Assembly (NCBI GenBank): GCA_011799875.1
Contig: CM022302.1
Span: forward strand, 325,479,385-325,543,384
Direction: 5' to 3'
Source: Thinopyrum elongatum
Taxonomy: Eukaryota; Streptophyta; Magnoliopsida; Poales; Poaceae
Length of the DNA stretch: 64,000 bases
Shown: piece after piece, positions 33,548 through 44,187 of the stretch
Layout: every line of letters starts with the position of its first letter
Numbering within the stretch: position 1 is the stretch's first letter
The notes under the pieces: generated by a model
Told to the model about the DNA's origin: nothing
Database searches by the model: none
The model's input: the letters and a program-made list of their open reading frames with translations, nothing else
Made by a program: the position numbers and the translations under genes

Positions 33548-34657
33548 ATGATGTACTTTTCTGTTTAAGAACCTTTATCATCTGGGTGTTTCATGCATTA
33601 GCCTATGTGTCATAATTATCTGTTTTGCCCGAAATATTTTGTCTAAAAACCCATTAACCTGTTTGCTTTTTTTTGAGTGGCTATTTGCTTATGTATGTAA
33701 CTAGTTCACTGGGCTGCCGTGCTTTGAATCTCCTTCATCCCAACTTATTCCCCTTCTCAGGTGGACCTAGCAGGTCTCGTACACAGACATCTGGGACCGA
33801 CCACCTATCCATTTGTATTTCTTTATTTTTTTCAATCTTTCATCCTCTTCCTATAGTGGCTGGCGGTGTTGCCGCGCATGCCTCGGTGACCCATCCTAGC
33901 CTATGGCGCTGGCCAGGCCATCCCTCTACTCCCACACATTCTCCAGCGGCGGCAGCTCCACCGGCCCACCCTGCACCCGAACAAGTCAACCCTTGTACTC
34001 CCCTCCGCCTGCGTCTTCCCCGGCTCCGGTTCATTCTGGTCTGAGGTCTCGACGTCGTCCTCCGCCATGGTGCTCTCGCCGCAGTGCCGCCGTCTGTTGT
34101 TCCCAACATGGTCAACAAAACGGGAGGAATCGGGAGATGACTGTTCATCGAGAGGCTGACAGTCCGGGCCCACCAGGTCCATGGCCAAGGTTTTGTTGTT
34201 TAACACGCGCAGCCCACAACATGCAGACACAGTTGATCTAGCAGGTTTCAACTTTTTATTGGTGTCCAGTAGGTATCAAGCGGCCTCTGGGCCTCCCAGC
34301 CTAGCTTGTCTATAACATCAGCAGCCCAAGTTATGTTTGTTTTTTCAAGACAACGCACAGCTCAGTTTTCTTTTTCTATAAGAATGCAAAACTGAACCTA
34401 TGTTTCCCCTTTAATAATAGTATATATATACTTATATTTATATTTATATCTTATTTTATTACATATATATAATAGAAACGACATAAGGTTCCATTAAACC
34501 TGTCGTTTGTCCAACCATTGTATAGATCTTCCCACTTCCTTTATTTTTTGTTTTTATTAATCCTATACCTGAATTTTCTCCCACTTTCTTTTTCGATGTA
34601 ATCTGAGTTTTCTCCTAGTAGTTTTCCCTAGAACCAACTCAACCGTCCCACGTCTAG
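33548..34657. other. Sequence between exonuclease-like pseudogene and element 4
   Basis: It opens with a possible 3' flank, then a C/T-rich stretch near 33880-34060. An AT-rich run (34419-34472, tatatata and tatttatat repeats) follows. No open frame with a domain. The last five bases, tctag (34653-34657), should be the left target copy of element 4. Confidence 0.4.
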
Positions 34658-35578
34658 TGTCGGTGCAACAAACCCTGGGTCTGTTGCCCTGACTGTGCAC
34701 AGGCACGAGAACAAGATTACAACACCAAGGTCGTGTCAAGATACAAGAGACCAAGATCTTCGAAGAACCAGCAGGCAGATTAAGAAGGCCAAGACCAAGA
34801 CGGAGAAGCGAGACACCACCAGGAGAAAAGCCTCCCTTGCCGGGCAGACGAACCTGGCAAGGACAAGGGCTCACCCGGAAGAAAGCATTCAAGACGTCCC
34901 GGTAGGGCCTGCCGGGACTCACGAGGGCAAAGACACCTCACCAAGCCATCTCACCACGACCCACGTCGTTGATCAATGCGGTGTTAAGCCGCAGAGTGAC
35001 TAAGTGGCAGCCATTCGCCACATGGCGGCCTCTTTCTACAGGAAATACCTACAGATGACACCTGTCCTGCGGCATGTCAAGCAAGCAGGCATGGAGCTGG
35101 CAAGACGAGCCCGACAAGGCTTGCCGAGCAAGCAACAATGTGACATTGAGCGGTGCATTTAATGCACTCTGTCAGCCTGCAGAATTAGGTATGATAGCAC
35201 TGTTTGCTATCTTATCAGTGCATAATGACTGTTTTGCCACTGTGGTGACCCCTTAACCTATAAAAGGAGGCCCATGGCAACCGTAGCAAGGGTTGGAAAG
35301 TTGAACACCCCCACGCTCATACGCGCGTCGTCACTGCCTCCCCAGGGCGAGCCTGCCGGGCAAGTGTACTACGCTCCATCACCACTTTTCCACCATCAAT
35401 CCACCAACGCAGGAGTAGGGTTTTACGGCTCGCGGCGGCCCGAACCAGGGTAAAATTGCCCGTGTGCTCTCTGCCGTGCTGCCCCACGTTCTTCTGCTCT
35501 TTGTGCAACGTGACATCCCCCCTGCCGAACCAGCAAGGGGCCCCTTGGCCCCATAGGTGGCCATGGTTTCCCGCGACA
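34658..35578 (+). repeat. Family B 5' LTR of element 4 (921 bp)
   Basis: It starts tgtcggtgcaacaaacc and ends tttcccgcgaca. A TATA box tataaaa lies at 35259-35265. It is followed by the primer-binding-like tggcacgctaggtagggg at 35583-35600. Confidence 0.88.
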
Positions 35579-35678
35579 TCTTTGGCACGCTAGGTAGGGG
35601 GATCGCTTGTGTGAACCTGAAAGCGTGTGCAGCGCGTCATCTTCATCACCATCTTCGTCTTTGACGGCACCGTCGGCA

Positions 35679-37740
35679 ATGGTGCCCAAGAAGAAGCCCG
35701 GTGCTGCTGCTCACCCATCCACCTCGAAGGCGCCGCTGCCCGCAGCCACCAATGCTGCGGGGGACGTGGAGGCGCACGAGAGTGTGGACACCGCTGGGGC
35801 TGTGGTCAGGGCAGGCGACACCGTCACCACTTCCCCTGCGGTCGAAGCAGGAGCAGGAGACGTCGAAGGAGAGCAACATCAGCAACACCCCGATGGCCAC
35901 GCTCCGCGAGGTACGGGTGAAGGGGCTACTCTATCCACACTCCTTTCCCTCGCCAACGGGCACAGCCGCAGCGATGGCGCTCGGTCCGGGGCGAATCACC
36001 GCCCTCCGGCCGCCCCCACCATAGGGGCGGCCGCAACGCGTACACCTCCCCCGGGACTAGTCGACCAGGCTGCTGCGCCTAGTGGAGCTGCTGACCCTCA
36101 AGCGCCATCACCGTGCCACCATGCCATCCAAGTGGCCGCCCCGCAACAGCGGGGACGTGATACGGTCGCTGCTGGCCCCGTCAGGAGCCGAGTGACGGCG
36201 TGATCTGCGTCATCATCGCCCATACCAAGTACCACTACGGAGGCCATGGCGCGGGCTCAACTGCTGCTGAGGTTTCCGCCAGCGGCCGAGCAGATGGATG
36301 AATGGCGTGCCACCATCCAGAGCCTGCTCGGCTTCGCCGAGGCTGGGGGCTCGCAGCGAGCTGGCCCGCCACGGCCTCCCCAAGCGACGACAACGGCCTG
36401 TGCTGCTGGTAGTACGGAAGGGGCCACCCCCATAGTACAATCCCCGCCACGGCAGCTAGCACGGGCGCAGCGGAATCAAGAGCCTGATGGCGTCTCGATG
36501 GCCTCTTCTGACCCTCGAGCGCGTCCAGGCCGGCAGCGTGCCCCGGAGGACAGGCGGAGGGGAGGCGCGCGCGTTGTCGTGAGCAACGCCGCGACGCCCA
36601 TCGCCGGGCCAATGGGTGTGACGGTCCCGACGTCGACGAGCCTGCACTCGATACTGGCGGGTACCTACCTTTCGAGGTTGGGTGCCCTGCCTTTACTCAT
36701 GAGCTGCGGCAAGTCCGTTGGCCGTCCGTCCGCACGTTCAAGCCAGAGATACCCGAGAAGTATGATGGGAGGCTGAACCCGGCAGAGTTTCTGAGCATCT
36801 ACACCATTGTTGTTCAAGCTGCCAGGGGAAGAGATGAGAAGGTATTCGCCAACTACTTCCCTTTGGCTCTCAAGTCCAATGTGAGGTCTTGGCTGATGCA
36901 CCTGCCAGAGAACTCCATTTCGTTATGGGCTGATTTGTGCCATGAGTTCATTGGCGCCTTCACTGGCGGCCATCAAGAACTAGGTCGGCCCAGTGATCTG
37001 CAGCTTCTTCAGCAGAAAGAGGGAGAGACTCTCCGAAAGTATTTGCAGAGATTTAGCAAAGTCCATAGAAACATCCCAAATATCCATCCAGCAGCTGTGA
37101 TAGCTGCCTTCCAGTCCAATATGCACAACCGGAAGATTCGTTCCAAGATGAATGTACGGTTGCCCAAGAATGTGAAGGAACTTTACACCTTGGTGGATAA
37201 GTGTGCTCGGATGGAGGAGGGAAGAAAACTGCCTGGAGAGGAGGATTGCATTAATGTTGATTCAGAGGATGATGATGAGTCCACCAGTCAGAAGAAGAGC
37301 AAGAAGCGCAATAAGAAGCACAAGGATAAGACGGTAATGTCTGTTGAAGGGTTGGGTATCCCTAGTACCGGCGAGAAGGTTAAGGCCGAAACCCCCTGCA
37401 AGGAAGCTACCGCGTGCTCTGTCTGCTGGGAGGCTGCGGCCGCCGAAAAGGCCGGGAAAGGTGATGGACCGTACTGCAAGATCCATCGGACCAAGGGCCA
37501 TGACCTTCAAGAGTGTTATCAGGTTGAGCAGCTTGTCAAGAGACAGAAAGCAGAGTATGAGAAGCGTGACAAGGAAAAGGGACAGAATGTTGATGGCTGT
37601 AAGGGTCGTGGCGGTGAAGTAAATTGCCCCGGCAGACCTCTTCAGAACAAAGGAAAACCCGCCAGGGATCGAGAGAAGGAAGCCTGCGGTGATGAGAGTG
37701 ATGAAGGGGATGAAGAGGAAACCAGTGAGCAGGAGTTCCA
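35679..37740 (+). pseudogene. Gag region of element 4
   Basis: The ATG at 35679 begins MVPKKKPGAAAHPSTSKAP, a low-complexity N-terminus. A TGA near 36201 interrupts before MARAQLLLRFPPAAEQMDEW, and a further frame change lies near 36670. From about 36780 the frame is open: FANYFPLALKSNVRSW, WADLCHEFIGAFTGGHQELG, LQLLQQKEGETLRKYLQRFS, then MNVRLPKNVKELYTLVDKCA, an acidic/Lys-rich stretch, and CKIHRTKGHDLQECYQVEQL. The last is a Cys/His cluster that may act as the nucleic-acid-binding knuckle. It is continuous with protease downstream. Confidence 0.85.
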
Positions 37741-38614
37741 GAAGGCCACTGACATCCTGTGCATTGACGGGGGTGCGTCCCTACATGCCTCTCACCGCCA
37801 ACTCAAGTGGTGGGCGCGTGAGGTTAATGTCGTGGAACCAGCGCCACGGGCCCGGGAACCACTCAAATGGTCATGCACGCCCATCATTTTTTATGAAGAG
37901 GATCATCCTGACTGCACCACCGCTGTAGGATGTTTGCCGTTGTTGGTCTCTCCAACAATCCGCAACCTCAAGGTCACGAAGATGTTGGTGGATGGTGGGG
38001 CCGGGTTGAATCTGATTTCCCCAAAGGTTATCAGCAAGCTTCAGATAGCAGAGGATGAGTTAAAAGTCACCGGCACATTTCAAGGAGTTAATCCCAGCAG
38101 GAGTCATCCTAACGGAAAGATCATGTTGCCTGTGACATTTGGGGGAGAGCTGAACTACCAGACTGAAAAGATTGTGTTTGATGTGGTTGACCTCCCCTTG
38201 CCGTACAATGGAATCCTTGGACGCCCAGCCCTGGCTAAGTTCATGGCGGCATCCCACTATGCCTACAACGTCTTGAAGATGCCAGGGCCAGTTGGAGTCA
38301 TTTCCGTCCCATCAGATGAGAAAGACGCAATCATTTGTGTGGACAAGATGTACCGGGACGCAGTCGCGGCAGAGGCAGCAGCAGCGGCAGTTCACGCCAA
38401 GGAGATTAGAGGGAAGAAGAAGGATAGTAAGGGCTCCGGCAAGGAATTCGGGAAGCGCGCCTCTTCGGAGTGCGCTACGCCTGTTGATGACTTGCCGGAG
38501 AGTTCCAACAGCAAGAGACCCAAGGTTGCTGCTCCACAAGTGAAGAAGGTCCCAGCAGGGCTGGCTGGCATTGGTGGTACTTTCACCATCAGCGCCACCC
38601 TCGATGGCAAATAG
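37741..38614 (+). pseudogene. Protease region of element 4, ending at a UAG
   Basis: The open frame continues from gag. It contains ILCIDGGASLHASHRQL, then the protease motif TKMLVDGGAGLNLISPKV near 37975-38030. LPYNGILGRPALAKFMAAS follows, then an Ala/Lys-rich linker. It ends with ATLDGK and the UAG at 38612-38614, after which RT continues in the same frame. From about 36780 through this point the reading is unbroken, so this is the best preserved gag-protease in the window. It is labelled pseudogene because the parent gene is interrupted downstream. Confidence 0.8.
38612..38614 (+). other. In-frame UAG at the protease/RT junction of element 4
   Basis: It reads LDGK-UAG-ESALVAFL, nucleotides aaataggaaagcgcg, with RT open in the same frame on the 3' side. 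Confidence 0.85.
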
Positions 38615-39376
38615 GAAAGCGCGCTCGTTGCCTTCTTGCAGGCGAATATCGATGTGTTTGCCTGGCAACCATCTGATATCCCCGGTGTTCCCAGGGAGGT
38701 AATCGAGCACCACCTTGCTGTCTGCCCACATGCCCGACCTGTCAAGCAAAAAGTCCGGAAGCAGGCCTTGGAGAGGCAGCAGTTCATTACAGAGGAGATC
38801 AAGAAACTTGAGGCAGCTGGTTTGGTCAGAGGAGTGCTGCATCCAACGTGGTTAGCAAATCCAGTGGTTGTCCGGAAGGCCAATGGGAAATGGAGACTTT
38901 GCATAGACTTCACAGATCTCAACAAGGCTTGCCCGAAAGACGCATTTCCCTTGCTGCGCATCGACCAGATCGTGGACTCCACTTCAGGCTGCGATTTGCT
39001 CTCCTTTTTGGATGCATATTCTGGGTATCATCAAATCTTCATGTCCAAGGAAGACGAAGAAAAGACCTCGTTCATCACCCCGTGTGGTACGTATTGTTTT
39101 ATTCGCGTGCCTTTCGGATTAAAGAGTGCTGGTTCTACTTTTGCAAGGGCAGTCCAGATTGGTTTTGGGCACAGCTGCACAGAAACATTGAGGCTTATAT
39201 GGATGATATTGTGGTCAAAACCAAGGACAGACCAACCCTTATCCAGGATTTGGAGGAGACATTTGCCAATTTGCGCAAGATCAACTTGAAGCTCAACCCG
39301 GAGAAGTGTGTATTTGGTGTTCCCTTCGGCAAGCTGCTCGGGTACTTTGTATCCCATCGGGGGATCGAAGCCAACC
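38615..39376 (+). pseudogene. Reverse transcriptase of element 4, N-terminal part, split by element X
   Basis: It reads IDVFAWQPSDIPGVPREV, WLANPVVVRKANGKWRLC, FLDAYSGYHQIFMSKEDE and ITPCGTYCFIRVPFGLKSAG. Near 39168 a frameshift moves the reading to the frame with HRNIEAYMDDIVVKTKD (active site), ANLRKINLKLNPEKCVFG and FVSHRGIEAN. The insertion of element X follows directly. The remaining thumb sequence starts at 62156. Confidence 0.85.
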
Positions 39377-40420
39377 TAATGCGGAGCATCCTACAATCAT
39401 CCCCATGTACACCACGACTACTCCCGAAGCCCCAAGTGCCCACATGTTGAGACCTCAAGCATACGCCATTGGACCTAAGGTGAACTTGCTCCTTTCCGAA
39501 TCTTCCCTTTCCGCATGTAAGACATGGATGCTACTTCAAGCGCGGACCTTATGCACACTCAGGTACACCCGAGTAGACCATGGAGAGCCTAAAGACCAAG
39601 GCCAAGTGTGCGAGGGAGCGAAGGAAGGAGAAGGAAGAAGAGCCAGCTGCTACAGCAGCCGGACATCCGGCCCTAGCCCGGACATCCGGTCCAGCCCGGA
39701 CATCCGGCCCGACCCCCGAAAATCCGGTCCCTTCCTATACAGAGAGCTCCGAAAGCGACCCCGACAGCCCGGACATCCGGCCCCATGCCCCGGACATCCG
39801 GCTCCTCCCAAAGCCCCGGACATCCGGCCTCCCCGCCCGGACATCCGGCCCCCCTCTATCCAGAGAGCAACCGAACGGCGCCAGGCCAGCCCGGACATCC
39901 AGCCCGATAGCCCGGACATCCGGCGTCTCGGGAAGGCCCGGACATCCGGCCCGACGCCCGGACATCCGGCCCCTCCTGCCTACGTGCAGTGCATTTGGGC
40001 CGAAGCCCATGTACCCCTTCGCCCCTTATACTACATATACTCCCCTACCTCCTCCTAGTTAGGGTCAGCAATGGTTTAGCTCATTATAGAGATAGAGCTT
40101 TGCTCATCCTTGTGGTTCTTCTCGATCGAGAGACCGCGGCCTCTTCGGAGAAGATCCATGCTTGGATACAAGACCCCTCATGGGAAGATCCCTCGCGGAT
40201 TCAAGGCCTCCTCATGGAGAAGAACTAGTTACCGTTTGTATCGTCCTTTGTTGATCATGGATCGTGTATCTCTTTGTGTTTCGAGGATCTAGCACATGTG
40301 TAATCGAATCTTGTTGGTTTGAGTGATTTCTCTCGTTTTTCCCTCGTGTTTCTCCTCGTGTTCTTCATAGGATCCGCTCCAATCGTGAAAGATCGGCCCT
40401 AGGGTTTCCACCCTACATCA
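39377..40420 (+). repeat. 5' LTR of element X (1044 bp)
   Basis: It ends ccaccctacatca. It differs in length from the 3' LTR by 19 bases. One extra 18-base unit of the internal minisatellite and one extra c in gaagcccatg account for this. A TATA-like ctacatatactcccc lies near 40030. Confidence 0.85.
39655..39975 (+). repeat. Minisatellite cccggacatccggcc inside the LTR of element X
   Basis: About a dozen near-copies of ggacatccggcc occur with variable spacers of about 6-45 bases. Spacers often begin with gaccc, agccc or tcccc. The same array, one unit shorter, is at 61411-61712 in the 3' LTR. A degraded set lies in the leader at 40720-40865. Confidence 0.85.
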
Positions 40421-42373
40421 TCTTGGTATCATGAGCCACGTTGATCATGAATTTGGATCCCCTATCCTCCGTTTCTAGCCTTCTTTTGTTTGATTTCGTC
40501 CAAATTTTGAAAATTCCCCACCAAAAATAGCCCCCAATTTTTTTTGTGATTTGTTGGTTTGATGATGTTTTGTTGATTTTGAACCATGAATTTGCTTGGT
40601 TTCAAGTGGATCTAGCTTTTCCCCAAGTTTCCCCACTTTCCATCCATGAAATCTCCGCAATTTTGCCCCCGAAATCATCAATTTCCGCCCCCAAAATCGA
40701 GTTCATCCTCGGATCTGGAGCCCGGACATCCTGCCCGTGGCCCTGGACATCTGGCCCCCCAGACATCCGGCCCGTAGCCCGGTCATCCGGCTCCTGGATT
40801 GCATTTTCGCGCGCAGTACTGGACATCAGGTCCCGGAAATCCCGCCCCGACCCCGGATGTCCGGCCCCTGGGGATTCAGCCTTCATCGTTTCACCGTTTT
40901 GACCATAACTAATTCATCCGGAGTCCGATTTTGACGTTCTTTAGCTCGTTTTGAAGCTATTAACATTCCCCATCCCATAAAAATACTACCATCATCATTT
41001 CACTTCATAAATTTTTTGGAACTTTGGCATATTTGCCTAGGGCTTCCACCACATCCTCCGCATTACCACCACCCACTTCCGTAACCTAACCCATTTTGTT
41101 CCCCATAGCATTAGTGGTTGCTTGAGGAGTGATTCGAGTCTCCTAAGGTGTTTCGGCTACTTAGGGACGATTGCTTCTTCATCAACCACCACCATAACTT
41201 CCGCATAGGCTTGCCCACCATACACTTCCGCCACCCCAACTTAACCCAATTTTGTTTGTGTTGTGAGTTGTGTCTCCTAAGGTGTTTCGGCTACTTAGGG
41301 AACGTGCTTTCAACTCCGACACCGTGTATAGCCCATCATACCCTTCCACCACCATAACCCATTTTGACCGGGTTTCCACCAATACTTCCACAACCACCAC
41401 CGCTTTCCTGCTACCACAATTTGACACTTGCCTTTGAGATTTTGAGTTCGCGGTTTTTCCGTTTCCTAAGGTGTTTCGGCTAATTAGGAACGGTTCGACA
41501 TCGAGAACACTGCCACTCATCATCGCCACGAGGTCGTCATCGCCACGGACGGTAACCTCAATGACATCATTGTATATTCCCCTTGCCATTGCATTGTTAA
41601 CCCCTAGCCCATTTTGCGTCACTTGCCTATCGAGACTAGCCATATGAGTATTGCCGGCAACGTTACTTGTGCACATTAGTGATCATCGATCCACCCTTCC
41701 ATTGCATACATACCATATCATATTGGTATCATCTTGGTATCATCATATCATCTTTTGTGCCACAAGATTGTTCCCGCATATACACAATTGCTATCTTGGT
41801 TTGTGCATTTCGCAAAGTGGCCATACAAAAAAATAGAATAAGCTTTTAAGCAAAAGAGTGAACAAAGAGCTTGTAAGCAAGTGCCATAGCATCATACCAC
41901 ATTGCATATAAGATTGTCTTATCCGATCATCTTGGATCATCTTGTGCTAAAGCACCGGAATATCATACATACATAGCATACTTGTGATAGGAAGTCGCTA
42001 CATTTTGTCTCATATAGGTAGTGCACAAGTTCGTATCCGCCTATTGAGCAATCGGCTAGCGTCTCTCTAGTGTTGTGCGACAAGAGCATTTTCCGTGGAT
42101 TCCACATTTTACGCTCAATCCTTGGTTGCACAACCACATTTATCTATTCGTGTGTGTGTGTTTCCGTGTGCCCACATTGCTATTGGTCTACTTGTTGCAC
42201 TTGCGAATTTGTGAATCTCTTTCAACATTATTGACTCTTGCTAACATTTTGCATCAAATTTTTGTGCCACTATCCTCACCGAGCTCTACCAAAAGCTTTA
42301 CTTGTGTAGGTGTGAGAATTGACGAGAACTGGTACCAATTGTGCTATTTCCTTGTTACACTATTGAGTGATCA
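40421..42373 (+). promoter_or_regulatory. Long leader of element X with primer site and three hairpin-like repeats
   Basis: The primer-binding-like tggtatcatgagcc is at 40424-40437. A decayed copy of the LTR minisatellite is at 40720-40865. Three copies of cctaaggtgtttcggctacttagg follow (41142-41165, 41276-41299, 41465-41488). Each is an inverted repeat CCTAAG/CTTAGG around a 12-base loop; the last has one mismatch. No long open frame is present. Such leaders usually hold packaging and dimerisation signals; that role here is inference. Confidence 0.55.
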
Positions 42374-42929
42374 TTGATCCATCTTCAACATTGGATAAGG
42401 TACATTTGGTCTAGTTCTTCTCTTTCACCCACTCATATTTGCTCGAGTCTTGTGAAGGATAGGCAAGGCATTTCATCTCCGGTCTTCCACAACAACGACG
42501 GCGCGAACAACTACATCACCAAAGCGTCCATCTTCGATCTACAACAACAAATGCAAGGCACACAATCAAGATTGCGAGAGTGCATCGACAACCTCGCCAT
42601 CGACATACGACACTCTGAAGCACATACAAGAGACTACTTCCACAACAAGCTTTCCGCACTAAAAGAGGAGGAAGATGCAAGGATGGAGGAGATTCGGGCC
42701 TTGTTGGCTAACCATTCTTCCCCTTCGTCTTCGTCAAGGCGGCGGCGAGCAAGTTGATCATCTACGGAGCGCCCAAGCGATGCAAGCGCAATTCATCACC
42801 GTCCACATCTCCATGGCGACCATCATCACATTCGTGATCCACATCGTCATGAAGGGCAAGTCACCTCCAAGCAACATGTGCACGACGACGACGAACGACA
42901 TCTACAACGAGCTCAAGTACGACAACGAC
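42374..42929 (+). pseudogene. N-terminal part of the long ORF of element X, split by element 5
   Basis: The first ATG of the frame is at 42374 and another at 42551. Residues are mostly helical and charged: SIFDLQQQMQGTQSRLREC, then HSEAHTRDYFHNKLSALKEE, like a short coiled coil. A TGA at 42755-42757 interrupts, but the same frame stays open on both sides of it. It continues with a His/Asp/Arg-rich stretch (DHHHIRDPHRHEGQV) to 42929. After removal of element 5 and one acgac copy, the frame joins exactly to 57323 onward. Confidence 0.6.
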
Positions 42930-44186
42930 TGTCGGAGTAAATGACCACGGGTAGCCCCATCAGCTCCCTTTGGTATTTCAAGACACTGTCGAAGTAAATG
43001 ACCACGGGTAGCCCCATCAGCTCCCTTTGGTATTTCAAGACATCAGGGCAGGCTGCGCCCCTCAAATATCAAGGACAAAGGGCCGCCTTCTTGAGGCCGG
43101 CTGGTCCAGGCAGCCGGTTGCCAGGAGGCGACGGAGTCCACAAGACGGCCATGAAATGGGCCGACTCCTAGCAGGCGGCCTCCTGGGAAGCCGAGTCCTA
43201 GCAGGCGGCCCCTCGCGCCCTCGAAGTCAGCACCAACATAAACATGATGGGACAGGGCATGGCTACAGTACAGGCCTGCCACCCCCGAATCCAGGGCAGA
43301 ACATGGCCATAGTACAGCGTACCAAGCAGGCATCCTGCGCCCAACGCAGGACTGTTGCCATGCCGCTCATGACATCACCCATGGTAGAGGAAGCCATGCT
43401 CCCGCGACAGGCGGCCAGTACGGCCCGCAGGCAGCGGGCCGTACCTGTCCGTGACAAGCCAGAAGGCGGCGAGCCCAGACCAGTCGGCTCAGTGGGAGGT
43501 CGGCTCCTAGCAGGCAGCCCTCCTCCTCCCTTGAAATTTGTGCGCCATTAACCAGATACGACGGGGTATGGCTACAGTGAGCCCCCGCCAGGCGGCGGGA
43601 CTGTATCCACGCTCCCCCTGATGAGGCCTTTGTCATCAGGGGCAATGCTACAGCATAAAGCAGTCAACGCGGCCTATAGGCGGCGGGACCCACCTCTCGG
43701 CTGAGATCACGGCAGTCAGCGGACCCACCAGGCGGCGGGCCCCAGTGGTCGGCGGAGAAGCCGGCGACCAGTGACGCTGATTGCCGGGCCCTGCATCTGG
43801 CCAGATTACCGTTGTACCCCTGGGGGGTAGGCTTATATAAACCCCCCAGGTCACCCCATGCAAGGGGCGGGCACTTTGGCAGATGCCTCGTCGAGCACCA
43901 CACACAAACACGCAGAGAGAGTGGAGTAGAGCTAGCCTTGCCCTTCTTCCTCCTCTAGCCAAACAGCTCAAGGAGCAAGCTTGTAGCTACCTGTTGAGGT
44001 AGTGATCATGCGAAGACCCCGCAGAGCAGGACTAGGGGTGTTATCTCCTAGGAGAGCCCCGAACCTGGGTAAGATTCGCACGCGTACGCGGTCTCGCTCA
44101 CTCCCGCTTCTAGAGCCCGGCGACGTACTTTTGTCCCCATCCACGATAAGCCACCCCCTGGCATATGTCGCATGATATCCCCGACA
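42930..44186 (+). repeat. Family C 5' LTR (1257 bp)
   Basis: It starts tgtcggagtaaatgacc and ends gatatccccgaca. The first 57 bases are tandemly duplicated (42930-42986, repeated from 42987). A TATA box tatataa lies at 43834-43840. Confidence 0.9.
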
Positions 44187-44187
44187 T

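Larger units (their letters stand above)
34658..39376 (+). mobile_element. Family B gypsy retrotransposon (element 4), left part
   Basis: This has a 5' LTR (34658-35578), primer site, gag, protease, UAG and RT up to 39376. There element X is inserted within the RT thumb coding region; the element resumes at 62156. It is the same family as element 3: LTR, gag and RT are close throughout. The insertion duplicated caacc (39372-39376 and 62156-62160). The 3' LTR is not in the window. Confidence 0.88.
39377..42929 (+). mobile_element. Non-autonomous LTR retrotransposon X, left part
   Basis: Element X spans 39377-62155, interrupted by element 5 (42930-57317). It has two LTRs (1044 and 1025 bp), a primer site resembling the initiator methionine tRNA complement (tggtatcatgagcc at 40424), and a long leader. 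One very long reading frame without gag-pol domains follows, then a purine tract caagggaggggaga before the 3' LTR. Target copies are caacc on both sides. Its 5' LTR starts taatgcgg where the 3' copy has tgatgcgg, a single mutation of the conserved TG. Confidence 0.85.

Noticed and set aside
33840..34148. 102-codon minus-strand frame right of the exonuclease-like remnant
   Set aside because: Low-complexity Gly/Arg/Ala composition, no start context, no domain.
39655..39975. CRISPR-like spaced repeats
   Set aside because: Repeats are about 12-18 bases with short irregular spacers, lie in an LTR and recur in the other LTR. This is a eukaryotic minisatellite.
43027..43551. 174-codon open frame in the family C LTR
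   Set aside because: It lies wholly in the LTR upstream of the TATA box. The matching frame in the 3' LTR is interrupted (67 and 82 codons).
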